The notes under the pieces are model-generated. The model was not told where the DNA came from, did no database searches, and saw nothing but the letters and a program-made list of their open reading frames with translations. A program made the translations under genes and the position numbers. DNA of 64,000 nt from Rhodospirillaceae bacterium (GTDB taxonomy: Bacteria; Pseudomonadota; Alphaproteobacteria; Bin65): contig WTGH01000010.1 of NCBI GenBank assembly GCA_011523655.1, positions 248,001 through 312,000 of the forward strand. The letters are read 5' to 3'. This document shows positions 17,653 to 26,312 of the stretch, piece after piece. The number at the start of each line of letters is the position of its first letter. Position 1 is the first letter of the stretch.

Positions 17653-18518
17653 GCGGCGTCATCGATTTCCGGGCGCGCCCGAATACGCCGGAATGGGCAC
17701 GCTACCTGGCGCGCCGCACCAGGACCATCCGGACTGAAGCCGGCGGCATGAAATACGGCGAGTACACGGCCGACGAGGAGACGCTCGACGGTTTTCTGAA
17801 GCAGCTCGACGAAGCGGGCATCGAGCGCGCCGTTTTCGCGGCGCGGGACCGGTCCGGCACCGATCCGGACTGGATACTGACCAACGACTTCGTGGCCGAA
17901 TGCGTTCGCGCCGCCCCCGACCGGATCGTCGGCTTTGCCGGCATCGACGGCAGCAGGCCCGAAGCGGCCGCCGATGCGGTCAGGCACGCAGTCTGCGACC
18001 TCGGCCTCCTCGGCGCCTGTTTCGATCCGTTTCTGCTACAGGCCGCACCGGACGACGAACGGTTCGACGTCATCTACCGGGCGTGCAACGACCTCGGCGT
18101 TCCGGCGGTCGTCACCCTGGGCGGGTTGCCGGGCCTCCCGACGCCGCTAAGGAATTCGAGCCCGCTCGCGATAGACATTGTCGCGAAACGGTTTCCGGAC
18201 CTTGTCCTGATCGCGTCGCATGGCGGCTGGCCCTTTCCCCTTGAAATGATCGCCGTCGCGTGGCGCTGCGAGAATGTCTATTTCGAAAATTCCTTCTACC
18301 ACTTTGCGCCCGGCGCCGAGGTTCTGGTCGAAGCCGCAAACACGATGATCGGCCACAAGATGCTGTACGCGTCGGCCTATCCCTTCGCGCCGCTGGGCGA
18401 AACGCTCAGCAGGTTCCGGACACTGCCGTTCAACGCCGACGTCTTGGACAAGGTGCTTTTCGGCAATGCCGACCGGCTTCTGGCGCAGATTGCGGCCCGC
18501 GCGGCGGACGCCGGGTAG
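17649..18518 (+). CDS. Amidohydrolase-2 family protein lacking most metal ligands
   Basis: A 289-residue TIM-barrel protein of the amidohydrolase 2 (ACMSD-like) family. Family landmarks are an N-terminal strand VIDFRARP, FAGIDGSRPEAA, FPDLVLIASHGGWP and the end segment KVLFGNADRLL. The usual metal-binding residues are largely missing: the HxH pair reads RAR, the next histidine strand reads VVTLGG, and the Asp of the final GSDYP-type motif is Ala (YASAYPF). Only the histidine of ASHGG remains. It is therefore either a metal-independent hydrolase, as LigI is in this superfamily, or a non-catalytic member. ATGA overlap with the ABC ATPase ties it to transport. Confidence 0.85.
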   Translation: MSGVIDFRARPNTPEWARYLARRTRTIRTEAGGMKYGEYTADEETLDGFLKQLDEAGIERAVFAARDRSGTDPDWILTNDFVAECVRAAPDRIVGFAGIDGSRPEAAADAVRHAVCDLGLLGACFDPFLLQAAPDDERFDVIYRACNDLGVPAVVTLGGLPGLPTPLRNSSPLAIDIVAKRFPDLVLIASHGGWPFPLEMIAVAWRCENVYFENSFYHFAPGAEVLVEAANTMIGHKMLYASAYPFAPLGETLSRFRTLPFNADVLDKVLFGNADRLLAQIAARAADAG

Positions 18519-18551
18519 CCGCAGAAACGCCCGGCGACCGGGAGAAGACCG

Positions 18552-18995
18552 ATGTTGAGCGCACGAGAAGCCGCCGCCGCGCGGCAGGAGATTTCCGAAG
18601 TCCTTTGCCGCTACGCGGTCTACGTCGACGATGGAGAATTCGACCGTCTGGAAACGCTGTTCGCCGGCGACGCGACCTTCGACATATCGCCGGACCCGAA
18701 AATCGTCCCGGTGCCTGCAATCGGACGCCGCCAGATCCGCGAAATTCTCGAAGGGCGCTACGATGTCGTATCGAAGGTCGATCAGCGCCGCCATCTGATA
18801 ACCAACCTCGTGATCGATGAGCTGAGCGACACCGAAGCCGTCACCCGATGCTTCCTGACCGTCCTGTCGGTCCCGAAAAGCGGCGGCAGCGTCGAGTTGC
18901 GCGGCACCGGCGTCTACCACGACCGCTTGCGGCGGATTGACAATGACTGGCTCATAGCGGAGCGCCGGCTGGTGCTCGACGCGCTGGGGACCTGA
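18552..18995 (+). CDS. SnoaL-like / NTF2-fold protein, first of a tandem pair
   Basis: A 147-residue protein of the SnoaL-like polyketide cyclase / NTF2 fold, a cone-shaped alpha+beta barrel used by dehydratases, isomerases and dioxygenase beta subunits. The typical ICRYA-like helix is EVLCRYAVYVDDGEFDRLETLF, extended here, followed by FAGDATFDI and RRHLITNLVIDEL. A catalytic role is likely but the reaction is not visible. It begins 33 bases after the amidohydrolase and ends 2 bases before a paralogue of the same fold, so they may form a heteromer or act in series. Confidence 0.82.
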   Translation: MLSAREAAAARQEISEVLCRYAVYVDDGEFDRLETLFAGDATFDISPDPKIVPVPAIGRRQIREILEGRYDVVSKVDQRRHLITNLVIDELSDTEAVTRCFLTVLSVPKSGGSVELRGTGVYHDRLRRIDNDWLIAERRLVLDALGT

Positions 18996-18997
18996 CC

Positions 18998-19465
18998 ATG
19001 GATCGCACCGAACGCGCCGTCGCGACGACCGAAATCACCCAGTTGATCGGCCATTACGGCAATTGCCTCGACCGGGGCGATTTCGACGGTCTCCAGGCCC
19101 TGTTCACGGAAGATGCCGAATTCCACGTCGGCCCGGACCCGGGCGTCGACTCGCCGCTCCGCGGAAACGCCGGCATCCGGCAGACTATCGAGCGGCGATG
19201 GCGAACCTTCGCCGACAGGGAACAGCGTCGCCATGTCATGCTCAACGTGGTCGTCGGGTCCTTGTCCCGCGACGAAGCGGAAGTCCGTACCACCATCGTG
19301 GTGTTCGTCGTCGGCCGGACCAGTGGAGAGCATGTCAAAGCCCACGGACTGGGCGTGTTCGACGATATCGTGGTGCGCCGCGGCGACAACTGGCTGTTCC
19401 GCGAACGGCGCCTCGTCCTCGATCGTGTCGACTATTTTGCGCCCGGCTGGGTCAACCCCGACTGA
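18998..19465 (+). CDS. SnoaL-like / NTF2-fold protein, second of a tandem pair
   Basis: A 155-residue NTF2-fold protein. It shares with its upstream neighbour the pattern of an N-terminal helix ending CLDRGDFDGLQALF, a short FTEDAEFHVGPDP strand, RRHVMLNVVVGSL and the end motif WLFRERRLVLDRV. The shared RRH and (R)ERRLVLD segments show they are duplicates that have diverged. It uniquely has a C-terminal tail FAPGWVNPD. Likely functions are dehydration, isomerisation or a small oxygenase subunit; no independent evidence separates these. Confidence 0.82.
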   Translation: MDRTERAVATTEITQLIGHYGNCLDRGDFDGLQALFTEDAEFHVGPDPGVDSPLRGNAGIRQTIERRWRTFADREQRRHVMLNVVVGSLSRDEAEVRTTIVVFVVGRTSGEHVKAHGLGVFDDIVVRRGDNWLFRERRLVLDRVDYFAPGWVNPD

Positions 19466-19540
19466 GTTCTTGCTCTCGCGAAGGAGCGTCCGGGCAAGAC
19501 CGAACGACGAGTCAGACTGCCGGACCGCAGGCGTTTGAAG

Positions 19541-21163
19541 ATGGCGAGCACAATCGAGGCGACGACGATCGGCGATCTCCTCATCCGCGCCGCGGAGCGT
19601 TGGCCGGATGCGGATGCGCTGGTGCTGCCGGCGTCCCGCCACACGTTCGCTGACCTGGAGGAGCGGAGCGTCGACAGGGCGCGCGCCCTGATCGCGCTCG
19701 GTGTCCGGCCGGGCGAGCATGTGGCGATGTTCCTGCCGACGTCGGTCGAATTCGTCGAATTCCTGTTCGGCATCGCTTTGGCGGGCGCCGTTCCGGTGCC
19801 GATAAACGCGCGCTATCGCGGCAATGAGCTGCGCTATCTGGTCGACAATTCGGACTCGGTCGCCGTCATCGCCACGGCGGATGTCGCGGAAGGCGTCAAC
19901 CTGCTCGAGCGCCTGTCAGAGGCGTTGGGCGATCACGGCGCCGCGGGAATTGAAACGCTCCGCTCGGTCGTGTCGCTGAGTGGCGACGCGCCGGGCGTAA
20001 TCGGTCCGCGCGCCTTTGCCGGCCTCGCGGGCGACGTACCCGTCGCCGAAGTTCACCGGCGGCGCCCGCGGGCGCGTCTGCGGGATACCGGGATCGTGCT
20101 CTACACCTCGGGCACCACGTCCAACCCGAAGGGCTGCCTGCTGAGCCACGAAGCCGTCGTGCGCAACGGCATCGAACTGGCCCGGCGTTATGAAATGTCC
20201 CAAGCGGACCGGTTCTGGTCGCCGCTGGCGATGTATCACATCGGCGGGATCATGCCGATCGCGGCATCGTTCTGGGTCGGCTGCCGCTATGTGACGATGC
20301 CGCGGTTCGAAGCCGGCCTTGCGTTGCGCCTGTTCCGGGATGAAGGGGTGACGATCAACTATGCGGCCTTCTGGCCCATCATCGCCGACCTGATCAACCA
20401 CCCGGAATTCGCGACGACGGATTTGTCGAACACCCGCCTGATGAACAGCAGCCTCGCGATGCAGCCCGAGCCGGCGCGCAGGACCCTGGCGCGCGCAATG
20501 CCGAATGCGTTTCAGGTCAGCACCTACGGGCTGACGGAGGCCGCGGGAACCGTCACGACGAGCCGGCTCGACGATAGTTACGAAGCGCGCATAGCACGCC
20601 TCGGAGCGCCGCTTGAGGGCCTGGAGGTCAGGATCGTCGATCCGGACGGCCGGGAAGTGCCGCCGGGCGCGCATGGCGAGATCACGATCCGCGGCTACGG
20701 CATCATCGACGGCTATTACAAGGACCCGGAAAAGACGGCGGAAGCCCTGAGAGACGGTTGGCTGCATACCGGCGACATCGGTTCGGTCGACGAGGCCGGC
20801 CACGTCATGTTTCATGGCCGCACCAAGGACATGCTGAAGGTCGGGGGCGAGAATGTTGCGGCGCTCGAAATCGAAGCGCTGGTCGGCAGCCATCCCGAGG
20901 TCCGGCTGTGCCAGGTCGTCGGCTGCCCGGACGACCGGCTGGTCGAGGTGCCCGCCGCCTTCGTCGAGCTGAAGACTCCGGGTGCGGTCGGCGAAGGCGA
21001 CATCATCGAGTTTTGCAAGGGCAAGGTGGCAGGCTTCAAGCTGCCGCGCCACGTTCGCTTCGTTTCGGAATGGCCGATGGGCGCGACCAAGATTCAGAAA
21101 TTCAAGCTTCGCGACCGGTTGATCGAAGAACTCGGGCTGGCTGGGAACGATACGACGGGTTGA
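19541..21163 (+). CDS. AMP-forming acyl-CoA synthetase
   Basis: ANL-superfamily ligase of 540 residues. It has LYTSGTTSNPKGCLLSH (about residue 185), STYGLTEAAG, WLHTGDIGSVDEAG with the hinge aspartate, GRTKDMLKVGGENVA and a terminal ATKIQKFKLR segment with the catalytic lysine. ATG at 19541 is used; an in-frame TTG two codons earlier is possible. It is the last gene of the plus-strand run that starts with the ABC transporter, so it probably activates the imported acid or a product of it. It is not closely similar to the ligase at 10014: the P-loop and hinge wording differ. Confidence 0.92.
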   Translation: MASTIEATTIGDLLIRAAERWPDADALVLPASRHTFADLEERSVDRARALIALGVRPGEHVAMFLPTSVEFVEFLFGIALAGAVPVPINARYRGNELRYLVDNSDSVAVIATADVAEGVNLLERLSEALGDHGAAGIETLRSVVSLSGDAPGVIGPRAFAGLAGDVPVAEVHRRRPRARLRDTGIVLYTSGTTSNPKGCLLSHEAVVRNGIELARRYEMSQADRFWSPLAMYHIGGIMPIAASFWVGCRYVTMPRFEAGLALRLFRDEGVTINYAAFWPIIADLINHPEFATTDLSNTRLMNSSLAMQPEPARRTLARAMPNAFQVSTYGLTEAAGTVTTSRLDDSYEARIARLGAPLEGLEVRIVDPDGREVPPGAHGEITIRGYGIIDGYYKDPEKTAEALRDGWLHTGDIGSVDEAGHVMFHGRTKDMLKVGGENVAALEIEALVGSHPEVRLCQVVGCPDDRLVEVPAAFVELKTPGAVGEGDIIEFCKGKVAGFKLPRHVRFVSEWPMGATKIQKFKLRDRLIEELGLAGNDTTG

Positions 21164-21173
21164 CGGCCGGAGG

Positions 21174-21737
21174 CTATCGGCGAGCGGCGCGCCGGACCGG
21201 GTCGCTGCCGTCCCAGTTCCGCGCGGCCTCGCGCATGTAATCGAAGCCTTTCAACAGTTTGCCGGCCGGCTCGATAACCTCCAGGAACGGAGCCGATTCG
21301 GCCATCCGGGCATAGAAGAAACGGCCCCGGCCGCCGGACATCGTACCTTCCAGCAGGACCGCCGCGCCGGCATCGGCGCACACTCTCTCCGCCACCGCGA
21401 TGTCGCCGACGAGAATGCCGACATGATGCAGGCCTTCGCGCCCGTCCTTCTGCCAGTCATGGAAAATCGACGGCGCATCGTTGTGCTGATGCACCAGTTC
21501 GATCTGGAGATCGCCCCAGTAGCCGATGCCGACCGCGAGATCCAGTTGTGCCGGAGCGCCGCGGTAGCGCACCTCGCCGAACTCGACATGGTCGATAACG
21601 AAGAAGGGGCCGGCGCCCATCGTCCCGCTCCAGAAGCGCAGACCGGATTCGAAATCGCGCCACATGAAGGCAAGCTGGACGATATCGCCGAGCCCGGCGA
21701 CGGAAGCGGGCAGGGCGGAGGTGCGAAGGACGGTCAT
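21174..21737 (-). CDS. VOC (glyoxalase/dioxygenase superfamily) protein
   Basis: A 187-residue vicinal-oxygen-chelate protein. Paired beta-alpha-beta-beta-beta modules are visible: DIVQLAFMWRDFESGLRFW near the start and GLHHVGILVGDIAVAERV in the second half, with the metal-ligand candidates in IELVHQH, HHVGI and LEVIEP. The family includes glyoxalase I, methylmalonyl-CoA epimerase and extradiol dioxygenases; length and layout are closest to glyoxalase-4-type domains. It lies 34 bases downstream of a Rieske oxygenase gene on the same strand, so it may act on its product. It converges on the CoA ligase with a 10-bp gap. Confidence 0.82.
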   Translation of the reverse strand: MTVLRTSALPASVAGLGDIVQLAFMWRDFESGLRFWSGTMGAGPFFVIDHVEFGEVRYRGAPAQLDLAVGIGYWGDLQIELVHQHNDAPSIFHDWQKDGREGLHHVGILVGDIAVAERVCADAGAAVLLEGTMSGGRGRFFYARMAESAPFLEVIEPAGKLLKGFDYMREAARNWDGSDPVRRAARR

Positions 21738-21771
21738 CCCGGCCGTATGCCTCGATCGGGCAGCACAGCCG

Positions 21772-23037
21772 CTAGACCGTGGGCTGCCGGTCAGCCGGCC
21801 GGACCGAGCCCCGTGCCGTCGTCCAGCTGTCCACATGGGCCTGGAGCACGTCTGGGACACGCAAATCCGGCGCGAGCCGATCCTGCCCGATCCGGCGGTC
21901 CAGTTCGGCATGCCAATGGTAGATGCGGCGCTCCTGATAGTTGAGCGGCATGCCGCGAAAGCCCGACGATTCCACCGATTTCTGGATCTCCTCGGCAAAC
22001 TGGAGATCCTCGTCCAGGATATGGCGGAAATTGTCGAGGCGGGTTTCCCAGATGGCCGGCCGCGCGCCGTCTCCCCATGTCGGCGCGAACCAGTGAACCT
22101 CGATGACCATTGTCGCCAGATCGACCGGCCAGAAACACAGGAACGGCATGCCGGCGGGCGACACCGGCGTTACAAGATTGGGATAGACATTGAGCGAGAC
22201 GTTGGTCGTGGCGTAGATCGGATCGACGCCAGGTATCTCCGGCAACCCGGCCACGCCGGGGTCGGTCCAGCCTTCGCGCCGGTTGGGCGTCACCATGCGC
22301 GAATGGCCGCCCTGCCATAGCGTGATGAACGAGCCGCGGTGATCGAGGAATCGGTCGACCGTCTTCCTGTGAATGGAGTTCAGGTGATAGACCTCGAGAA
22401 AGGCGTCGAGCAGAACTTTCACGTTGCAATTGAGGGTAAACGCTTCCTTGTCGATCAGGCGCAGTTGTTCGGGCCGAAACTCCAGGAGGTGATCCCATGT
22501 CGGCCCCAGGCTATCGGCAAGCGGCCCGGCTTCGGGATCGAGATTGATGAAATACCAGCCGCCCAGCGATTCGCAGCGCACCTCGATCAGGGAGCGGCAG
22601 GATTCGTCGAGGCCGACGAAATCTCGGCGGTCGCGCACGCCGACCAGGTGACCCTCCATGTCGTAGGTCCAGCCGTGGTACTTGCACGAAAAGGCGCGCC
22701 TCACCTTGCCTTGTGGCTCCATGAGCACCGGCGCGCCGCGGTGGCGGCAGGTGTTGTAGAAGCAGCGCACCTTGTTGTCGGTGCCGCGAAGAAAGAACAG
22801 GGGATCGCCCGCCCGGTCCCAGCGGATGAAATTGCCCGCCGCGGGCACCTCGTCGTCGTGGATGGCGTAGAGCCAGGTCCTGCGCCAAAGGCGGTCGCGC
22901 TCGAGCGCGTGGAAGCCGGGGTCGACATAACGCCCGCCGGGAATGTCCTGAAGATGGGGGAAGTCGTCCGGCGGTTCCGTGCGGCCGGATTCGTACTCGA
23001 TTCCGGTCCCGATCCGCCGTGCTTCTTCGGGATTCAT
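21772..23037 (-). CDS. Rieske non-heme iron oxygenase, alpha subunit (first copy)
   Basis: Oxygenase component (421 residues) of a ring-hydroxylating or demethylating system. The Rieske cluster ligands are in CRHRG (Cys97, His99) and CKYHGW (Cys118, His121). The mononuclear iron site is LDAFLEVYHLNSIH with His218 and His223, and an Asp is available in the EEDLQFAEE-like region near 335. ATG at 23037 gives the expected N-terminal region. No beta subunit, ferredoxin or reductase is adjacent, so it likely works with partners encoded elsewhere. It lies between a VOC gene and an SDR gene, the same order (Rieske, then SDR upstream) as the second copy at 28181-30280. Confidence 0.92.
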   Translation of the reverse strand: MNPEEARRIGTGIEYESGRTEPPDDFPHLQDIPGGRYVDPGFHALERDRLWRRTWLYAIHDDEVPAAGNFIRWDRAGDPLFFLRGTDNKVRCFYNTCRHRGAPVLMEPQGKVRRAFSCKYHGWTYDMEGHLVGVRDRRDFVGLDESCRSLIEVRCESLGGWYFINLDPEAGPLADSLGPTWDHLLEFRPEQLRLIDKEAFTLNCNVKVLLDAFLEVYHLNSIHRKTVDRFLDHRGSFITLWQGGHSRMVTPNRREGWTDPGVAGLPEIPGVDPIYATTNVSLNVYPNLVTPVSPAGMPFLCFWPVDLATMVIEVHWFAPTWGDGARPAIWETRLDNFRHILDEDLQFAEEIQKSVESSGFRGMPLNYQERRIYHWHAELDRRIGQDRLAPDLRVPDVLQAHVDSWTTARGSVRPADRQPTV

Positions 23038-23105
23038 TTCAACTCTTTTTCAGCGGTCACGATCCGGTCTCCGCAACCAGCCCTCTCACCCGTTCGGGGA
23101 AGCGC

Positions 23106-23867
23106 TCAGAACTGGACACGCTTCGTGAATCCGCCATCGACGATCAGGTTGACTCCCGACACCCAGCTCGCAGCGGGACTTGCCAGAAACACGACGCATC
23201 GCGCCACCTCTTCCGGGCTGCCCATCCGTCCGCTCGGCTGTTGCGCGACGATGCTGTCGTAAAACGCCTCATTGTCGGCCTTGATCTGCGCCCATGCACC
23301 CCCTTCGAAGTAGATCGGGCCGGGCGAAACGGTATTCACGCGGACGTTGTTCCGGAACGTCGTCTGCGACAGCTGCTTGGCATAGGTGATCAACGCGGCC
23401 TTGATCGCGTTGTAGGCCATCGGCGCGAGGAAGGTTTCGACCGCCGCGGTCGTCGAAATGAAAACGATGGAGCCGCCGTCGGATTCCTCCAGTGTCGGCA
23501 TCAGGGCCTCGCAGCCGCGCACCGTGCCCATGAGGTCGATCTCGAAGTTGCGGTACCAGCTCTTTTCCCCCTCCATCCCGCCGCCAGCACTGACGTTCGG
23601 GATGAAGATATCGACTCCGCCCAGCGTCTCCGCCGCGCTTTCGAGCCATGCCTTGTAGGCGTCGGCTTCCTTAACATTCACCACCGAACCGTGAATGTTG
23701 ACCCGGTGCCTCTGAAGATCCCTGGCAGCCTCCGCGACCTGGTCCGCCTTGCGCGCGCAAAACGCGACGTCACAGCCTTCGGACGCGAGCAAATCTGCGA
23801 TTCGGCGGCCGATCCCGCGGGTTGCGCCGGTAATGATTGCCTTGCGGCCTTTCAGGCCAAGATCCAT
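23106..23867 (-). CDS. SDR family oxidoreductase (first copy)
   Basis: A 253-residue short-chain dehydrogenase with TGATRGIGRRIA, NVSAGGG in the usual NNAG position, a catalytic AYNAIKAAL (YxxxK) and SPGPIYFEGGAW. Its start (MDLGLKGRKAIITGA) mirrors that of the SDR at 29510 (MDLGLQGGKAIVTGA), which is why I start at 23867 rather than four codons earlier at 23879. It probably oxidises an alcohol or cis-diol formed by the neighbouring Rieske oxygenase. It precedes the Rieske and VOC genes in the same direction; a separate transcript from the E2 gene upstream is possible given the 149-bp gap. Confidence 0.9.
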   Translation of the reverse strand: MDLGLKGRKAIITGATRGIGRRIADLLASEGCDVAFCARKADQVAEAARDLQRHRVNIHGSVVNVKEADAYKAWLESAAETLGGVDIFIPNVSAGGGMEGEKSWYRNFEIDLMGTVRGCEALMPTLEESDGGSIVFISTTAAVETFLAPMAYNAIKAALITYAKQLSQTTFRNNVRVNTVSPGPIYFEGGAWAQIKADNEAFYDSIVAQQPSGRMGSPEEVARCVVFLASPAASWVSGVNLIVDGGFTKRVQF

Positions 23868-24016
23868 GTTCTGCACCATCTGGCGGAGGGGGCGGCAAAG
23901 AACGCCGTCCGGCAAGGATGCGCCCGCGCCCGGCCCGGCAATTAGGCCATACCGGGCAGGCACGTGCAAGGCTCGGCCGGCGGGCCGGTCCGGAGTGCGT
24001 TTCCTGGCTCAGCCTC

Positions 24017-25285
24017 TCAGGAAACTCCGGCCAACGCCGCCGGCGCTTCGACGTGTCGGCGAAGGGCCTGCAGGAACCGCGCCGCCAGGGCGCCGTCTAT
24101 GGCGCGGTGATCGCATGACAGGGTCACGGCGACAATCGACCGGAAGGCGACGCTGCCTGCCCCGTCCTCGTGCGGCTCGCGCCGGATTGCGCCGATCGCG
24201 AGAACCGCCGCCTGGGGCGGCGTGATGATGGCGTCGAACTGGCGAACCTCGAACATGCCGAGATTCGACACGGTGAAGGTTCCGCCCTCAAGGTCGGCGC
24301 CGGTCAGCGTGCGCGCGCGTACGGCAGCGGCCAGGCGGGCCGTTTCGTGCGCGATTTCGATTACCGGGATGTTGGCGGCATCCCGCACGACCGGTGCTAC
24401 GAGGCCTTCTTTCGTTGCCACCGCGAAACAGACATTGACGGCATGGAACCGCATGATCTCCGAATCCCGGACGTGAGCGTTGAGGTCCGGTTCGTCGGCC
24501 AGGGCGAGAGCTGCCGCCTTGATGAAAAGGTCGTTTAGGGTCGGCTGAGGCGCTTGGGAGCCAGCTCTCAGGTCGTCGCGCAGCCGGATCAGTTCGTCGA
24601 CCTGCAGGTCCGCAACAACGGAAAACCGCGGAACGGTCTGGTGCGATTGCACCAGCGTCCTGGCGATCGAGCGGCGCGTGGCCGTCATGGCGACCGTTTC
24701 GTAAGCCGGCGCCGCCGTGCCGGCATCGTCCGGTTCAACCTGGCCTTCGTCCGGGACGGTCAGCGCCGATGCGTTCCGCGCCGCTGCAGCCGCCTCGACG
24801 TCGCGTTCGGATATCCGCCCGCCACGGCCGGTCCCGGCCACCGTCGCGAGATCGACGCCGAGTTCGGCGGCCCTGCGCCGGGCAAAGGGGCTTGCGTTGA
24901 CCTCGCGATTGCCGCCGTCCGGTCCGGCAGCAGCGGAACGGTCCGGTCCGCCTTGCGTTTCAGGCGGCGATTCGATTTCGGACAGGGTCACAGGCCGGAA
25001 GCCGGCAACGAAGGCGTCGATCTCGGAGGGCGAAACGGCGGGATCGGCGATCACGGCGATCAGCGCGCCGATCGGAAAGGTCTCTCCGACCGGCGCGGTG
25101 CGCCACAGCAACCCGCCGGCCTCCGCCTCTAGCGTGTTGACGATTTTGTCCGTTTCTATGTCGACGAGATCGGCGCCGCCGGTAACAGGTTCGCCTTCCT
25201 CGACATGCCAGGCGGCGACCGTGCCCTCGGTCATTTCGAGCCCCCACTTGGGCAGGGTCACGGCATGAATTCGCTCCTGCGCCAT
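24017..25285 (-). CDS. 2-oxoacid dehydrogenase complex E2 (dihydrolipoamide acyltransferase)
   Basis: Core acyltransferase (422 residues) of a pyruvate/acetoin/branched-chain type complex. One lipoyl domain occupies residues 1-80 with the lipoyl-lysine in DIETDKIVN (Lys47); a peripheral-subunit-binding domain covers roughly 132-167 (ASPFARRRAAELG); the catalytic domain follows, ending in the CDHRAIDGALAARF motif with the active-site His. The ATG at 25285 shares one base with the E1beta stop, so the genes are coupled in order E1alpha-E1beta-E2. No dihydrolipoamide dehydrogenase (E3) is in the cluster; a housekeeping E3 is presumably shared. Confidence 0.94.
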   Translation of the reverse strand: MAQERIHAVTLPKWGLEMTEGTVAAWHVEEGEPVTGGADLVDIETDKIVNTLEAEAGGLLWRTAPVGETFPIGALIAVIADPAVSPSEIDAFVAGFRPVTLSEIESPPETQGGPDRSAAAGPDGGNREVNASPFARRRAAELGVDLATVAGTGRGGRISERDVEAAAAARNASALTVPDEGQVEPDDAGTAAPAYETVAMTATRRSIARTLVQSHQTVPRFSVVADLQVDELIRLRDDLRAGSQAPQPTLNDLFIKAAALALADEPDLNAHVRDSEIMRFHAVNVCFAVATKEGLVAPVVRDAANIPVIEIAHETARLAAAVRARTLTGADLEGGTFTVSNLGMFEVRQFDAIITPPQAAVLAIGAIRREPHEDGAGSVAFRSIVAVTLSCDHRAIDGALAARFLQALRRHVEAPAALAGVS

Positions 25286-26298
25286 CAGCCGCCGGCGATC
25301 AACGCGCGGATTTCCGACTCGATTCTCCCGGGGCTCGGCACATAGGCGCGTTCCAACTCGCGGGCAAACGGCGGCGGCGCATGCGGCGCGGTGATCTGGA
25401 CGATCGGGGCCTTAAGGTAGCCGAAGCCGTTTTGCGCGACCTGGCCGGCAATGTCGGCCGCGATGCTGCATCTCGGCGGCGATTCGTCGACGATGACGAG
25501 CCTTCCGGTATTGGCCACGCTCTCGAGAATCAACTCGTCGTCGAGCGGCGAGGTCGTCCTGGGATCGATCAGGTCGCAGGTAATCCCGTCCTCCGCGAGA
25601 CTGTCGAGCGCCCTTTCGGCGAAAATGCGCATGCGGGCGATGGCGACGACCGTCGCGTCGGAGCCTTCGCGGACAAGGCTCGCTTCCCCGAAGGGGATGG
25701 CATAGTCGCCTTCGGGCACGTCGCCCTTCCTGGCGTAGAGCGCCTTGTGCTCGAGGAAGACGACGGGATCGTCGTCCCTGATCGCCGTCGTCAGGAGGCC
25801 TTTCGCATCGGCCGGCGTCGACGGTACCGCCACCTTCAGGCCGGGGACCGCAGTCAGCATCGGGTAGACCGTCTGGGAATGCTGGGGGCCGGCGTTCATC
25901 CCGGCGCCCATCGACATGCGGATCACCATGGGGGTCCGGGCCTTGCCGCCGAACATGTAGCGGAATTTCGCCGCCTGGTTGTAGATCTGATCGAAACAGA
26001 CGCCGACGAAATCGGCGAACATGATCTCGGCGACCGGCCTGAGCCCGGCCAGCGCCGCGCCGTTCGCCGCGCCGACAATGCTGGATTCGCTGATCGGCGT
26101 GTCGATGACCCGGTCTTCGCCAAATTCGTGAATCAGGCCCTTTGTGACGCCGAATATGCCGCCCGCGGCATCGCGGGTTCCCGACGATCCACCGGCGCCG
26201 CCGGAGATATCCTCGCCCAGCACAATCACGTTCGGATCCCTGCGCATTTCGTTGAACAGCACTTCGTTCAAGGCGTCGCGCATTGTCATCGTCGGCAT
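25285..26298 (-). CDS. 2-oxoacid dehydrogenase complex E1 component, beta subunit
   Basis: Transketolase-like beta subunit (337 residues from ATG 26298) that forms an alpha2beta2 thiamine-diphosphate decarboxylase. Motifs include LGEDISGG, GFG-like RVIDTPISESSIVGAANGAA shortened, EIMFADFVG and the C-terminal VDESPPRCSIAADI. The family signature is close to acetoin and pyruvate dehydrogenases. An in-frame TTG at 26316 would overlap the E1alpha stop by four bases and extend the protein by six residues; either start is possible and I keep the ATG. Confidence 0.93.
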   Translation of the reverse strand: MPTMTMRDALNEVLFNEMRRDPNVIVLGEDISGGAGGSSGTRDAAGGIFGVTKGLIHEFGEDRVIDTPISESSIVGAANGAALAGLRPVAEIMFADFVGVCFDQIYNQAAKFRYMFGGKARTPMVIRMSMGAGMNAGPQHSQTVYPMLTAVPGLKVAVPSTPADAKGLLTTAIRDDDPVVFLEHKALYARKGDVPEGDYAIPFGEASLVREGSDATVVAIARMRIFAERALDSLAEDGITCDLIDPRTTSPLDDELILESVANTGRLVIVDESPPRCSIAADIAGQVAQNGFGYLKAPIVQITAPHAPPPFARELERAYVPSPGRIESEIRALIAGG

Positions 26299-26312
26299 GG
26301 GCTGGCTCGCGC

